DNA of 64,000 bases from Rhodobacteraceae bacterium (ex Bugula neritina AB1) (GCA_001730095.1 MDLF01000085.1:158600-222599); one strand, 5' to 3'; shown: positions 34,216 to 44,965, counted from the first letter of the stretch. Made by a program: numbers and translations. Notes: a model not told the origin generated them from the letters alone.

Positions 34216-36153
34216 ATGGGAATTGTATCACAGCCGCTGCGAAAGCTCCGGCCGTCCCGGCATGGGACATCCCCGCTCCGGGGCGTCCCCCCGGTTGCAC
34301 GCGGTCCCGGTGCGGACGACAGCATGCTAAAAGCACTGGTGCTGCGCCAGCATCAAAAGGCTGCGCTCGGGCGGGTGCTGGTGGCCGAAGGGCTGGCCAG
34401 CGAAGACCAGGTTCTAAATACCCTGTCGCGCCAGTACCGGATGCCCCGCGCCGATCTGTCCGGCCAGATGGGCAATGCGCGCCTGCTCGCGTGCAGACCC
34501 GCCCAGTTCTGGCTGCGCCACTGCGCTGTGCCCTGGATGCAATTTGGCCAGACGGTCACTATCGCCGTTGCCCGCCCCGACCAGTTTGCCCTCCTGCAGC
34601 GGGAACTGCAGCGCAGTTTCGGGCAGATCATCCCGGTGCTGGCCAGCGAAACGCAGATCAATGCTGTTCTGACCGCGCATTTCAGCCCCGCCCTGGCACG
34701 CCAGGCCAGTTGCAGTGTCGCACCGCAGCTGAGCTGCCGCACCTTGCAGCCAGCCCGGGGCCGCGCTCTGCTTGCAGCGCTGGCCGTGCCGGCGCTGTAT
34801 CTTGCCTGGCGCGCGCCTTCCGCAGTGTTCGCCGCCCTCAGCTGTCTGGCGCTGCTGACGGTGCTGATGTTCACAGTACTCAAGATTTGCGGGCTTGTGT
34901 CCTTTTGGCGCGCCCGCGCGCAGCAGACCGGGTCTCCACCAAAGACAGCATCGCCAGGATTGGCCGAAGATCCGGTGATTTCAATTCTGGTGCCGCTTTT
35001 CAAGGAGGCCGAGATCAGCCGCGCCCTGCTCAGCCGGATCCGGAAACTCAAATATCCGCGGGCCCGGACCGATGTGATCCTGGTTCTGGAAGCGCATGAC
35101 AGCGTCACCCGTGCTGCTTTGGCAAATACCCGGCTGCCGCCGTGGATTCGGGTGGTAGAGGTGCCGGCCTTTGGCGGGCTGACGACAAAACCGCGGGCGA
35201 TGAATTATGCGCTGCACTTCTGCCGCGGCGATATCATCGGCGTCTGGGATGCAGAGGACGCGCCGCAATCGGACCAGTTGAATCAAGTGGCACAAGCCTT
35301 TGCAGCGGCGGACCGGCGCACGGCCTGCTTTCAGGGTGTGCTCGACTATTACAACCCGGGAACCAACTGGATTTCACGGTGTTTCACACTGGAATATGCC
35401 AGCTGGTTCCGCATCGTTCTGCACGGCCTTGCCCGGCTTGGCATGGTGGTGCCGCTGGGCGGGACGACCATGTTTATCCGCCGCGATGTTCTGGAGGAGC
35501 TGGGCGGCTGGGACGCTCACAATGTGACAGAGGACGCGGATCTGGGCGTCCGCCTGTACCGGGCAGGCTACCGAACGGAAATGCTCGCCACCACAACATT
35601 TGAGGAAGCCAACTGGCGCCCCTGGCCCTGGATCAAGCAGCGATCCCGCTGGCTCAAGGGGTTCATGGTGACCTACCTGGTGCATATGCGCCACCCGCTG
35701 CAGCTGCGGGCGGAACTGGGCTGGAAACGCTTTCTGGGCTTTCAGGCGTTCTTTCTGGGCACAATCGGGCAGTTCCTGTTTGCGCCGGTCCTGTGGTCCT
35801 TCTGGCTGTTCACCCTGGGCCTGCCACACCCCGGCGCGGACAGCCTGCCGCCGCCCCTGCTGCTGCTGGCCGCCGCAGCACTGGTGTTCTTTGAGGGGCT
35901 GGGACTGATCATCAGCATCCTTGCGGCTTTTGCCATGGGGCGGCCAGGCCTGGCCGCCTGGGCGCCTGCAATGATCCTGTACTTCCCGATGGGCGCCATC
36001 GCCTGTGCCAAAGCCGCCTATGAGCTGCTCGCCCGCCCTTTTTTCTGGGACAAGACGGCACATGGCATCAAACCCGCTGCCAAACACCGCCGCAGAGCCT
36101 GGCTGAGACAGGTTATCCGCGGCCGTTGGCGTCCTGCTTCAGCCGGGTCATGA
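34216..36153 (+). CDS. NfrB-like membrane glycosyltransferase with N-terminal MshEN/GSPII_E domain
   Basis: A 645-residue protein. Residues 35-160 resemble the MshEN/GSPII_E N-terminal domain, with LGRVLVAEGLASEDQVLNTL close to the c-di-GMP-binding motif. Two membrane segments follow (about 175-230), then a processive family 2 glycosyltransferase: DVILVLEAHD, VWDAEDAP, HNVTEDADLG and QRSRWLKG (the QxxRW motif). Several C-terminal membrane spans complete the layout, as in BcsA/NfrB. It probably exports a beta-glucan-like or other surface polymer under c-di-GMP control. AGGGACAGG precedes the ATG. Confidence 0.8.
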   Translation: MGIVSQPLRKLRPSRHGTSPLRGVPPVARGPGADDSMLKALVLRQHQKAALGRVLVAEGLASEDQVLNTLSRQYRMPRADLSGQMGNARLLACRPAQFWLRHCAVPWMQFGQTVTIAVARPDQFALLQRELQRSFGQIIPVLASETQINAVLTAHFSPALARQASCSVAPQLSCRTLQPARGRALLAALAVPALYLAWRAPSAVFAALSCLALLTVLMFTVLKICGLVSFWRARAQQTGSPPKTASPGLAEDPVISILVPLFKEAEISRALLSRIRKLKYPRARTDVILVLEAHDSVTRAALANTRLPPWIRVVEVPAFGGLTTKPRAMNYALHFCRGDIIGVWDAEDAPQSDQLNQVAQAFAAADRRTACFQGVLDYYNPGTNWISRCFTLEYASWFRIVLHGLARLGMVVPLGGTTMFIRRDVLEELGGWDAHNVTEDADLGVRLYRAGYRTEMLATTTFEEANWRPWPWIKQRSRWLKGFMVTYLVHMRHPLQLRAELGWKRFLGFQAFFLGTIGQFLFAPVLWSFWLFTLGLPHPGADSLPPPLLLLAAAALVFFEGLGLIISILAAFAMGRPGLAAWAPAMILYFPMGAIACAKAAYELLARPFFWDKTAHGIKPAAKHRRRAWLRQVIRGRWRPASAGS

Positions 36154-36757
36154 AGGCAATCGAGATATGCTCTTTTAATGCGTCGCCCGCAGCCGCTTCA
36201 TCACGGCGGCTGATGGCGTCAACAATGCCCTTGTGCTCTGACTGTGCAATCTCGCTGCGCCCCTCGGCGGCCAGCGAGGTCGTCGCCATCAGCGCCATGG
36301 TCCGGTGCACCAGATCCAGCTGCTGCACCAGATAGCGGTTGTGCGATGCCAAATGAATCTGCTCATGGAACCGCCGGTTGGCCTTGGACAGCGCTGCGGG
36401 ATCGCCGACCAGCCTGTCGTCAGCCTCGACCATCTCCTTCAGAACCTTGATCTCTTCTTCGGTGGCATGGCGCGCGGCCAGCTGTGCGGCCAGCCCCTCC
36501 AGCTCCCGCCGTACCACATAAAGTTCAGCCATCTGGTTGTGGTCCAGCGAGGCCACGATCAGCGAGCGCCCGTCGCGTTCCAGCAGCGATTGCGTCTCCA
36601 GCCGCTGCAGGGCTTCGCGGATCGGGGTGCGTGAAACACCAAAGCGTTCTGCCAGATCGCTTTCGACCAACCGGTCGCCGGGCTTGTACACGCCGACGTC
36701 AATCGCCTCGAGGATCAGCGCATAGGCGTCTTTCTGGTTGCTGCGGCTCTGGCTCAT
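36113..36757 (-). CDS. GntR family transcriptional regulator, FCD subfamily
   Basis: A 214-residue regulator. The winged helix-turn-helix has LVESDLAERFGVSRTPIREALQRLE near residues 29-50. The FCD domain has RRELEGLAAQLAARH and NRRFHEQIHLASHN with metal-site His/Asp residues, and SEHKGIVDAI. AGGAAA stands about 6 bases before the ATG at 36757, which is preferred over a TTG at 36772. The gene overlaps the end of the convergent glycosyltransferase gene by 41 bases. Its target genes are not evident. Confidence 0.92.
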   Translation of the reverse strand: MSQSRSNQKDAYALILEAIDVGVYKPGDRLVESDLAERFGVSRTPIREALQRLETQSLLERDGRSLIVASLDHNQMAELYVVRRELEGLAAQLAARHATEEEIKVLKEMVEADDRLVGDPAALSKANRRFHEQIHLASHNRYLVQQLDLVHRTMALMATTSLAAEGRSEIAQSEHKGIVDAISRRDEAAAGDALKEHISIAFMTRLKQDANGRG

Positions 36758-36899
36758 GGTCTTTCCTGTCAAAATGGATCAGACCATCTCTACAGCCCGG
36801 GCCACCGCAATCAACCCTGATGGCGCCAACGCGCTGAAAACCCGCAGGCAAAATGCGCTTTTGATTGCGAATCCGCCGCCCGCCCCCTACTGCAAAGCC

Positions 36900-37544
36900 A
36901 TGCCCAAGCAATTTTTCTCCCATGTCACCCAATGGGTGTTCGACCTCGACAATACGCTCTATCACCCGTCTGCGCGCCTGTTCGACCAGATCGAAGTCAA
37001 GATGACCGACTATGTCATGAAGACTCTGGGCGTGGGCAAGGCAGAGGCCGACCGCCTGCGCAGCCATTACTGGCGTGAACATGGCACCACCCTGGCCGGG
37101 CTGATGCGCGAGCATGATCTGGACCCGGACCCCTATCTGGTCGCAGTGCACGACATTTCGATGGACCATCTGGAAAAGGACGCGCCTTTGGCTGCCGCGA
37201 TCCGCAATCTGCCGGGCAAAAAGATCGTCTATACCAATGGCTCCGCCCCTTATGCAGAACGGGTGCTGGCCGCGCGCGGGTTGTCGGGGCTGTTCGATGA
37301 CGTCTACGGCGTCGAACATGCGGACTACTTCCCCAAGCCGGAACGCCGCGCCTTTGACCGGGTGTTTGCCCGTGCTGATGTCACCCCCCGGCAGGCCGCC
37401 ATGTTTGAGGATGACCCGCGCAATCTGACTGCTCCGCATGAAATGGGCATGCGCACCGTGCATGTGGCACCAGAGCCGGTCCGGGCGGACCATATCCATC
37501 ATCACGCGGACGATCTGGCGGGTTTCCTGGCCGCCCTGACCTGA
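36900..37544 (+). CDS. HAD-family pyrimidine 5'-nucleotidase
   Basis: A 214-residue HAD hydrolase. Motif I is FDLDNTLYHPSARLF (nucleophile Asp near 15), motif II IVYTNGS, motif III/IV KPERRAFDRV and MFEDDPRNL. This pattern, with YHP after motif I, is that of SDT1-like pyrimidine 5'-nucleotidases, which dephosphorylate UMP/CMP and their analogues. The ATG at 36900 is chosen because the upstream open frame lacks family sequence. It is divergent from the GntR gene with 142 bases between. Confidence 0.88.
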   Translation: MPKQFFSHVTQWVFDLDNTLYHPSARLFDQIEVKMTDYVMKTLGVGKAEADRLRSHYWREHGTTLAGLMREHDLDPDPYLVAVHDISMDHLEKDAPLAAAIRNLPGKKIVYTNGSAPYAERVLAARGLSGLFDDVYGVEHADYFPKPERRAFDRVFARADVTPRQAAMFEDDPRNLTAPHEMGMRTVHVAPEPVRADHIHHHADDLAGFLAALT

Positions 37545-37708
37545 CCCGAAAGACCTGCGTCAGGACGCTTTTGCGCAGCCGTTTGCCGCATCGCGGAACA
37601 TATGGGATTGCAGCCCGGCAAAACATTGCAACTGCGGCAAAATAGACCTGTTTGCTGCATGTTTTCCTGCCTATATGCGCCGCGACCCCACGCACAGGAG
37701 ACCACCTG

Positions 37709-37957
37709 ATGAGCGCATATACCCTTCCCGCCCGCCTCCCCCTGTGGCAGCGCATCCTGTTTGCCGTGCCGCTGCTTGGGCGGATCTCCAAGGAGGTCGC
37801 CTATGGCCCCGAAGAAAACATCGGCTACGCCCTTGCCACCTTTGTCAGCCTTTGGGGCTGTTCGATCATGCTGTTCGGCATTCCGGGGCTCTACATCCCG
37901 GCGCTGTGCATGGTGCCGGTCATGTTCCTTGTGCTGATTTCCATCACCCGCGGCTAA
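37709..37957 (+). CDS. Small membrane protein of unknown function
   Basis: An 82-residue protein. After a short cytosolic start (MSAYTLPARLPLWQRILFAV) and an acidic GPEENIGYALA loop come two hydrophobic helices (about 40-78). CAGGAG lies about 9 bases before the ATG. It precedes the UbiH-type gene in the same direction; a shared transcript is possible. No function can be assigned. Confidence 0.7.
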   Translation: MSAYTLPARLPLWQRILFAVPLLGRISKEVAYGPEENIGYALATFVSLWGCSIMLFGIPGLYIPALCMVPVMFLVLISITRG

Positions 37958-38036
37958 TTCCCCGCGCGGCAGGTTGCGGCTTGTCTTCCCCCTCCGCCAG
38001 GGCCTATTTCTGGCGTAACAACGGAGGGCTGAACCC

Positions 38037-39233
38037 ATGGCCGACACCTGCGACATCCTGATTTCCGGCGGCGGCATCGCGGGACTGACCGCAGCCGCTG
38101 CATTTGCCTCCAAGGGCTTCAGCGTGATCTGCGCCGATCCGGCCCCACCGGTTACGGAACGCGACGCCGAGGGCGCCGACCTGCGCACCACCGCCTTTCT
38201 ACAGCCCGCCCAGACGCTGCTGGCGCGCTGCGGTATCTGGGCCCGGCTGGCAGACCACGCTGCGCCGTTGCAGATCATGCGCATTGTTGACGCCGGCGGC
38301 ATCCGGCCCGAGCCGCGGGTGGTCAAGGATTTCAACGCCGCCGATATCTCGGACCAGCCGTTTGGCTGGAACCTGCCCAACTGGCTGTTGCGGCGCGAGA
38401 TGATTGCCCGGCTGGCAGAGTTGCCCAATGTGGATCTGCGCTTTGGCACCGGCACCACCGGCCTGTTCACCCGCACCGATGAGGCGCGCGTCAGCCTCAG
38501 CGATGGCCGCCAGGTCTCTGCCAAATTGGTGGTTGCCTGCGACGGTCGAAGCTCTCCGATGCGCCAGGCTGCTGGCATCCCGGTCAAAACCAGCCGCTAC
38601 GGACAAAAGGCGCTGGCCTTTGCCGTCACCCATCCGGTGCCGCATGAAAACGTCTCAACCGAGATCCACCGCTCCGGCGGCCCCTTTACCCTGGTGCCGC
38701 TGCCCGATTACCAGGGCCAGCCGTCCTCGGCGATTGTCTGGATGGAACGCGGCCCGCGTGCGCAGGACCTCCTGAACCTCGACACTACGGCCTTTGAGGC
38801 CGCAATGACCGAGCGCAGCTGCGGGCTGTTCGGCGATCTGAAACTGGCGTCGCGCCGCACCATCTGGCCGATCATCAGCCAGTCTGCCGCGCGGCTGAAC
38901 GGCGAACGGCTGGCGCTGATGGCCGAAGCCGCCCATGTGGTGCCGCCGATCGGCGCGCAAGGCTTGAATATGTCGCTGGGTGATCTGCGCAGCCTGCTGG
39001 AACTGGCAGAGGCCCGCCCGGAAGGTCTGGGTGACGCCCAGATGCTGACCGCCTATCACAAGGCCCGCCACACTGAGATCCTGCTGCGCGTCAAAGGCAT
39101 CGACCTTTTGAACCGCACCTCGATGCTGGCCCCGCGTCCGTTGCGCGACCTGCGCGCCCTTGGCCTTAATGCGCTTTATTCGCTGGCACCGGTGCGCAAG
39201 ACACTGATGCAGATGGGGCTGGGCGTGAAATGA
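38037..39233 (+). CDS. UbiH/UbiF family FAD-dependent hydroxylase
   Basis: A 398-residue flavoprotein monooxygenase probably involved in hydroxylating the ubiquinone ring. The dinucleotide-binding start ILISGGGIAGLTAAAAFASK, the LVVACDGRSSPMRQAAGI motif and the second FAD motif LALMAEAAHVVPPIGAQGLN are intact. Family members differ in ring position (C5, C6 or C1), which cannot be told here. The M50 peptidase gene follows after 15 bases, and the small membrane protein precedes it. Confidence 0.88.
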   Translation: MADTCDILISGGGIAGLTAAAAFASKGFSVICADPAPPVTERDAEGADLRTTAFLQPAQTLLARCGIWARLADHAAPLQIMRIVDAGGIRPEPRVVKDFNAADISDQPFGWNLPNWLLRREMIARLAELPNVDLRFGTGTTGLFTRTDEARVSLSDGRQVSAKLVVACDGRSSPMRQAAGIPVKTSRYGQKALAFAVTHPVPHENVSTEIHRSGGPFTLVPLPDYQGQPSSAIVWMERGPRAQDLLNLDTTAFEAAMTERSCGLFGDLKLASRRTIWPIISQSAARLNGERLALMAEAAHVVPPIGAQGLNMSLGDLRSLLELAEARPEGLGDAQMLTAYHKARHTEILLRVKGIDLLNRTSMLAPRPLRDLRALGLNALYSLAPVRKTLMQMGLGVK

Positions 39234-39248
39234 CGGGCGTCAGGTGAC

Positions 39249-39953
39249 ATGCGGACTGCCGGACGTTTCCTCAAAGGACATTGGCAGCTCCTCTGCCTGA
39301 CGCTGGCCATTGCCGCCCTCTGGCAGACACCGGCATTATTGCCCCTGCGCATCCTCACGGTCTTTCTGCACGAGCTGTCACACGCCACCGCAACCCTGCT
39401 TACCGGCGGCGAAGTTGTCAGCCTCTCCATCAATCCCTACGAGGGAGGCATGGTGGTTTCGCGCGGCGGCAGCCGGTTCCTGGGACTGTCGGCGGGCTAC
39501 ACCGGGTCGTTGCTGATCGGCTCTGCCCTGTTCATCATTGCGCTGCGCACGGATTGGGACAGGAAGGTGCTGGCGCTGTTTGGCGCAATCACCCTGGCCG
39601 TTGCTGTCTTCTATGTGCGGGATATGTTTGCGCTTGGCTTTACGCTCGCCGCCGCTGCGCTGATGCTGGCGGCCTCCCGTTACCTCAGTCTCAACATCAA
39701 CGATATGATCCTGCGCCTGATCGGCGTCAGCAGCATGATCTATGCGCCGCTTGATATCTGGGATGACACGATTGCCCGCTCTGACCTGCAATCTGACGCG
39801 CGGATGTTGGCCGAAGAATTCGGCGGCGCAACCATGCTGTGGGGCGGGATATGGCTGGCCATCAGCCTTGGGGTGATCTGGTTCACCCTGCGCCATGGGC
39901 TGGGCCGCACAAGCAATATTCCCTTGCGCAGCCCAATCCGGATTTTGCGTTAA
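39249..39953 (+). CDS. M50 family metallopeptidase (M50B-like)
   Basis: A 234-residue polytopic membrane protein. The zinc motif HELSHA sits at about residue 42 in the first hydrophobic region (LTVFLHELSHATATLLTGG), and a GGMVVSRGG loop follows, as in M50B-type putative peptidases. Around six membrane spans are expected. A possible third metal ligand is in the PLDIWDDTI region. Intramembrane cleavage is plausible but the substrate is unknown. Its stop shares TTAA with that of the convergent aminotransferase gene. Confidence 0.78.
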   Translation: MRTAGRFLKGHWQLLCLTLAIAALWQTPALLPLRILTVFLHELSHATATLLTGGEVVSLSINPYEGGMVVSRGGSRFLGLSAGYTGSLLIGSALFIIALRTDWDRKVLALFGAITLAVAVFYVRDMFALGFTLAAAALMLAASRYLSLNINDMILRLIGVSSMIYAPLDIWDDTIARSDLQSDARMLAEEFGGATMLWGGIWLAISLGVIWFTLRHGLGRTSNIPLRSPIRILR

Positions 39954-41074
39954 AGCACCTGATCCACAATGGTTTTCAGCCGCGCGATGGTGGCATCCAC
40001 GTCATAAAGCTTGTCGAGACCAAACAGGCCCAGACGGAAGGTGCGGAAGTCCGCCGGCTCGTCGCACTGCAGCGGCACGCCCGCGGCAATCTGCATGCCC
40101 AGCGCCAGGAACTTCTTGCCATTCTGCACGTCCGGGTCGGAGGTGTAGCTGACCACCACGCCCGGCGCGCCAAAGCCGTCCGCCGCAACCGAAGTGATGC
40201 CCTTTTCCTTCAGCAGCGCCCGCACGCCGTTGCCCAATGCCCACTGCGCATCCCGCAGTTTGCCGAACCCGTATTCCTTGGTCTCCAGCATGGTGTCGCG
40301 GAACGCTTTCAGCGCATCAGTCGGCATGGTGGCGTGATAGGCGTGGCCGCCGTCCTCATAGGCCTTCATGATGGTGCGCCATTGCTTCAAGTTGATGGCA
40401 AAACTGTCCGAGGTGGTCTCTTCCAGCCGTGCCAGCGCAGCTGGCGAGAACATCACCAGCCCCGCAGAGGGAGACGCGCTCCAACCTTTTTGCGGCGCCG
40501 AAATCAGCACATCGACACCGGTTGCCTTCATGTCGATCCAGGCACAGCCCGACGCGATGCAGTCCAGCACCATCAGCGCGCCGACTTCATGCGCGGCGGC
40601 GGCCATGGCGGTCACGTAATCATCGGGCAGGATCACACCGGCGGCGGTTTCCACATGCGGAGCAAAGACGATATCCGGCTTCTGCTCATGAATCGCAGCA
40701 ACCACATCGGCAATCGGCGCAGGCTCAAACGGCGACGCGCTCTCGTTGCCGGTGCGGCGCGCCTTCATCACAGTGGACGACTCGGTGAACCCGCCCGTCT
40801 CAAAGATCTGGCTCCAGCGATAGGAGAACCAGCCATTGCGCACGACCAGCGCGTTTGCACCGCGGGCAAACTGGCGCGCGACCGCCTCCATCGCATAGGT
40901 GCCGCCGCCCGGCACCAGCGCCACGGCCTCGGCGTTATAGACCTCTTTCAGCATCGCATTGATGTCCAGCATCACGGTCTGAAACGTCTTGGACATATGG
41001 TTCAGCGAGCGGTCGGTGAAGACCACCGAAAATTCATCCAGACCCTGCGGGTCAACGGTGTCGAGCAGTGCCAT
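39950..41074 (-). CDS. Class V aminotransferase (alanine-glyoxylate/serine-pyruvate type)
   Basis: A 374-residue PLP enzyme. ALVPGGGTYAMEAVARQF binds the cofactor phosphate, MVLDCIASG carries the ring-binding Asp, and SAPQKGWSASP has the Schiff-base Lys near residue 197. The family transfers amino groups from Ala, Ser or Asp to glyoxylate or pyruvate; the precise substrates are uncertain. The N-terminus is short compared with typical 390-400-residue relatives. It lies downstream of and co-directional with two Lrp-type regulators, with a 198-base gap. Confidence 0.82.
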   Translation of the reverse strand: MALLDTVDPQGLDEFSVVFTDRSLNHMSKTFQTVMLDINAMLKEVYNAEAVALVPGGGTYAMEAVARQFARGANALVVRNGWFSYRWSQIFETGGFTESSTVMKARRTGNESASPFEPAPIADVVAAIHEQKPDIVFAPHVETAAGVILPDDYVTAMAAAAHEVGALMVLDCIASGCAWIDMKATGVDVLISAPQKGWSASPSAGLVMFSPAALARLEETTSDSFAINLKQWRTIMKAYEDGGHAYHATMPTDALKAFRDTMLETKEYGFGKLRDAQWALGNGVRALLKEKGITSVAADGFGAPGVVVSYTSDPDVQNGKKFLALGMQIAAGVPLQCDEPADFRTFRLGLFGLDKLYDVDATIARLKTIVDQVL

Positions 41075-41272
41075 TTCGGCCTCCCTTGATATTCCTTATG
41101 AAACGGCTAGCCGGTGCGGCAGGGTTTGGCAAAGCCTACCTTGGCATACAGCGCAATGTCCGTCTCCGAAGGCGGATACTGGCGATGTTCCACGGAAAAG
41201 ACAGCCCAAGCACGACAAAAAACACATGCATTTGCGCCAAGCCGGTTTCGGATCGGCAACAATGGAGCACCT

Positions 41273-41731
41273 TTAGCCCAGCGGCCCCGGCCTGCGTTCC
41301 TCGCTCAGCAGCACATTGGCCTCGACATTGCCCACCCCCGGCAACGTCATCACCCGGCGCCGCAGCACCCGTTCAAAATCGGCGATATCCCGCGCCGTCA
41401 CCCGCAGGCGGTAGTCATACATGCCCAGCACATGCTCCACCGTCTGCACTTCGGGTATGGCAGAGACCGCACGTTCGAAGTCCTCCAGGCTGACCCGTCC
41501 CTTGGTGGCCAGTTTCACGCCCAGAAAGACGGTGACGCCAAAGCCCAGCTTTTCCTTGTCCAGCTCCAGCCTGCGGCCCGCGATGATGCCCGCGTCCTGC
41601 AATCGTTTTATCCGCCTCCACGTTGCAGGCTGGCTCAGGCCCAGCTGCCGCCCCAGAGCCCCTGCGGACAGCGTCGCATCCTCGGACAGCGCCCGCAGAA
41701 TGGCAAAATCGAGATCATCCAGCGCGCTCAA
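41273..41731 (-). CDS. Lrp/AsnC family transcriptional regulator
   Basis: A 152-residue regulator with an N-terminal helix-turn-helix (LGRQLGLSQPATWRRIKRLQ, about 26-45) and a C-terminal AsnC/RAM ligand-binding domain (VQTVEHVLGMYDYRLRVTAR). It overlaps the upstream Lrp gene in an ATGA at 41728-41731, so the two are coupled and may form hetero-oligomers. Lrp proteins respond to amino acids, which fits the neighbouring aminotransferase and ilvC. Confidence 0.93.
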   Translation of the reverse strand: MSALDDLDFAILRALSEDATLSAGALGRQLGLSQPATWRRIKRLQDAGIIAGRRLELDKEKLGFGVTVFLGVKLATKGRVSLEDFERAVSAIPEVQTVEHVLGMYDYRLRVTARDIADFERVLRRRVMTLPGVGNVEANVLLSEERRPGPLG

Positions 41732-42183
41732 ACCGGTAACACCTCGTCCCGTTTGATGCGCGCCACATGCATCAGGGCCTCGATATCGGTGATATGCGGC
41801 AGGTTCAAAATGGCGGCGCGATAGATCTGCTGATAATGCGGCATGTCGCGCGCAATCACCGATAGCCGCACATCGACCTGGCCCAGAAAGGTCTGAATCT
41901 CAATCACCTCGGCAATGGTGCGGGCAGCCTCGATGAATTCGTCAAAGGCGCGCGGGTTGGTCTTGTCCAGTGTCACCCGCAGCGACACTTCCACCTCATA
42001 GCCCAGGGCGCGCCAGTCGATCACCGCGCGCTGGCCAAGGATCACGCCACCCTCGCGTAGCTTTTCCAGCCGCCGCGCCAGCCGCGAGGCGCTGAGACCG
42101 AGGCGTTCGGCCAAGTCCGGAATCGATTGTTCCGGGTCGCCTTGCATGTAGCGCAGAATGCGCCGGTCGAGATCATCAAGCAT
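41728..42183 (-). CDS. Lrp/AsnC family transcriptional regulator
   Basis: A 151-residue regulator with DNA-binding segment IPDLAERLGLSASRLARRLE (about 21-40) and AsnC domain IAEVIEIQTFLGQVDVRLSVIA. The ATG at 42183 is chosen because the upstream 29 codons do not fit the family. It is divergent from ilvC with a 132-base gap that contains the inverted repeat CTGCA-N7-TGCAG, so it may control ilvC and itself. Confidence 0.93.
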   Translation of the reverse strand: MLDDLDRRILRYMQGDPEQSIPDLAERLGLSASRLARRLEKLREGGVILGQRAVIDWRALGYEVEVSLRVTLDKTNPRAFDEFIEAARTIAEVIEIQTFLGQVDVRLSVIARDMPHYQQIYRAAILNLPHITDIEALMHVARIKRDEVLPV

Positions 42184-42219
42184 GATTTTGTCATTATCAG
42201 CCAAAACGGCGAATGACCA

Positions 42220-42236
42220 CTGCAAAGAAACTGCAG
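42220..42236. promoter_or_regulatory. Inverted repeat between the Lrp gene and ilvC
   Basis: CTGCA and TGCAG are separated by AAGAAAC, 37 bases from the regulator start and 80 from ilvC. It is a candidate Lrp-type operator. Confidence 0.35.
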
Positions 42237-42282
42237 AATTCATGCATAACAGCAATCGCCTTCCCGCCACACATGCCTATGA

Positions 42283-43338
<1,056 letters not shown>

Positions 43339-43374
43339 GGCGCCCGCGGAAATTTCCGCAGCCTTTTCCTCTGC

Positions 43375-43402
43375 AGGGCGCTCCTTTCGGGGCGCCCTTT
43401 TT
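43375..43402 (+). terminator. Intrinsic terminator after ilvC
   Basis: AGGGCGCTCC and GGGGCGCCCT form a 10-bp stem (one G-T) around TTTC, followed by TTTTTC. Confidence 0.88.
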
Positions 43403-43595
43403 CTTTTCACCAAGGCCCCCATCCAGTTTTGGGCAAAGGTGCCGGGCGCAGTGGTCCCGAGAGAAGATCTGCGGCCACGACACTGCCGACCATGGCCATG
43501 GTCCTGGGCGGCCTCAGCCCTCCCCCTTGCCCTAGCCTTGGTCAGATCGGCGGCTCAGCCGCCAGTTCCGCAAAAGTCGCTGAACGCCTGCCGAC

Positions 43596-44942
43596 TTAAT
43601 CGGCGACGGCGGTTTCCACTGCGGCGACCACGCTGTCCACTGCCAGCGTCATCACTTCGGCGTCCTCGCTTTCGGCCATCACCCGCACCAGCGGCTCTGT
43701 GCCGGACTTGCGGATCAGCAGGCGCCCCTGCCCTTCCAGCATTGTCTCGGCGGCGGCAATCGCCTCCTGTACCCGCGCATCTTCCAGCGGCAGCTGGCCT
43801 GCCTGGAACCGCACATTGCGCAGCAGCTGCGGCACGGTTTCAAACTGATGCGCCAGCGCGGATGCCTTTTTGCCGGTCTGCATCATCTCCGCCAGGAAAT
43901 GCAGCCCCGCCATCAGCCCGTCGCCGGTGGTGGCATAATCGCTCATCACGATATGGCCAGATTGCTCACCGCCTAGGTTGAAGCCGCCCTCGCGCATGCG
44001 CTCCACCACATAACGGTCGCCCACGGCCGTGCGTTCCAGCCCCAGCCCTTTGGCGTCCAGGTGCCGCTCCAGCCCGAGGTTCGACATCACTGTCGCCACC
44101 AGCGCGCCCCCCTGCAGCAGTCCCTGCTCCGCCCAGCGGGTGGCCAGCAGCGCCATCAGCTGGTCGCCATCCGCCACCGTGCCGGTCTCGTCGATCACAA
44201 TCACCCGGTCGGCATCGCCATCCAGACAAATGCCCACATGGGCGCCATGCGCCACGACCGCCTCTGCCGCGACCTGCGGCTGGGTGGACCCGCAGCCGCG
44301 GTTGATATTCAAACCATCCGGCGTCACGCCGACCGGGATCACTTCCGCCCCCAGCTCCCACAGGACCTCAGGCGCAGTCCGGTGCGCCGCGCCATTGGCG
44401 CAGTCAATGACCACTTTCAATCCGTTGAGCCCCAGATTGCGCGGCAAGGAGCTTTTGACCCGCTCACCATAGCGGAAGCGGGCATCATCAATCCGCTTGG
44501 CGCGGCCGATATTGGCCGCCTGGGCCGCCTCGACCCCGGCCTCGACCAGTGCTTCGATCTCCATCTCCGCATGGTCGGACAGTTTGAACCCGTCCGGGCC
44601 GAAAAACTTGATGCCGTTGTCTTCGGACGGGTTGTGGCTGGCAGAGATCATAACCCCCAGGTCCGCCCGCATGGACCGTGTCATCAGCCCCACTGCTGGC
44701 GTCGGCACCGGCCCCAGCAGCAGCACATTCATACCAGTGGACGTCAGCCCCGCCGTCAGCGCGTTCTCGAACATATAGCCCGACAGCCGGGTGTCCTTGC
44801 CAATGACCACCCGGTGTGCCCCAGAGCCGTCACGCCGGAAATACCGCCCGACGGCAGCACCGATGCGCAGAGCCATCTCCGCAGTCATGGGATGGATATT
44901 GGCTGTGCCGCGCACGCCATCGGTACCAAAGAGTTTCCGCAT
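43596..44942 (-). CDS. glmM: Phosphoglucosamine mutase
   Basis: A 448-residue enzyme interconverting glucosamine-6- and -1-phosphate for UDP-GlcNAc, peptidoglycan and lipopolysaccharide. The start [15 protein letters not shown], the phosphoserine loop [14 protein letters not shown] (Ser102), the metal loop [10 protein letters not shown], and the phosphate-binding [14 protein letters not shown] are all intact. The ATG at 44942 replaces an upstream open frame of 14 codons. It lies 23 bases after folP in a folB-folP-glmM order. Confidence 0.97.
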   Translation of the reverse strand: MRKLFGTDGVRGTANIHPMTAEMALRIGAAVGRYFRRDGSGAHRVVIGKDTRLSGYMFENALTAGLTSTGMNVLLLGPVPTPAVGLMTRSMRADLGVMISASHNPSEDNGIKFFGPDGFKLSDHAEMEIEALVEAGVEAAQAANIGRAKRIDDARFRYGERVKSSLPRNLGLNGLKVVIDCANGAAHRTAPEVLWELGAEVIPVGVTPDGLNINRGCGSTQPQVAAEAVVAHGAHVGICLDGDADRVIVIDETGTVADGDQLMALLATRWAEQGLLQGGALVATVMSNLGLERHLDAKGLGLERTAVGDRYVVERMREGGFNLGGEQSGHIVMSDYATTGDGLMAGLHFLAEMMQTGKKASALAHQFETVPQLLRNVRFQAGQLPLEDARVQEAIAAAETMLEGQGRLLIRKSGTEPLVRVMAESEDAEVMTLAVDSVVAAVETAVAD

Positions 44943-44965
44943 TATGCTTTCCCGCCAAAAAGGCC

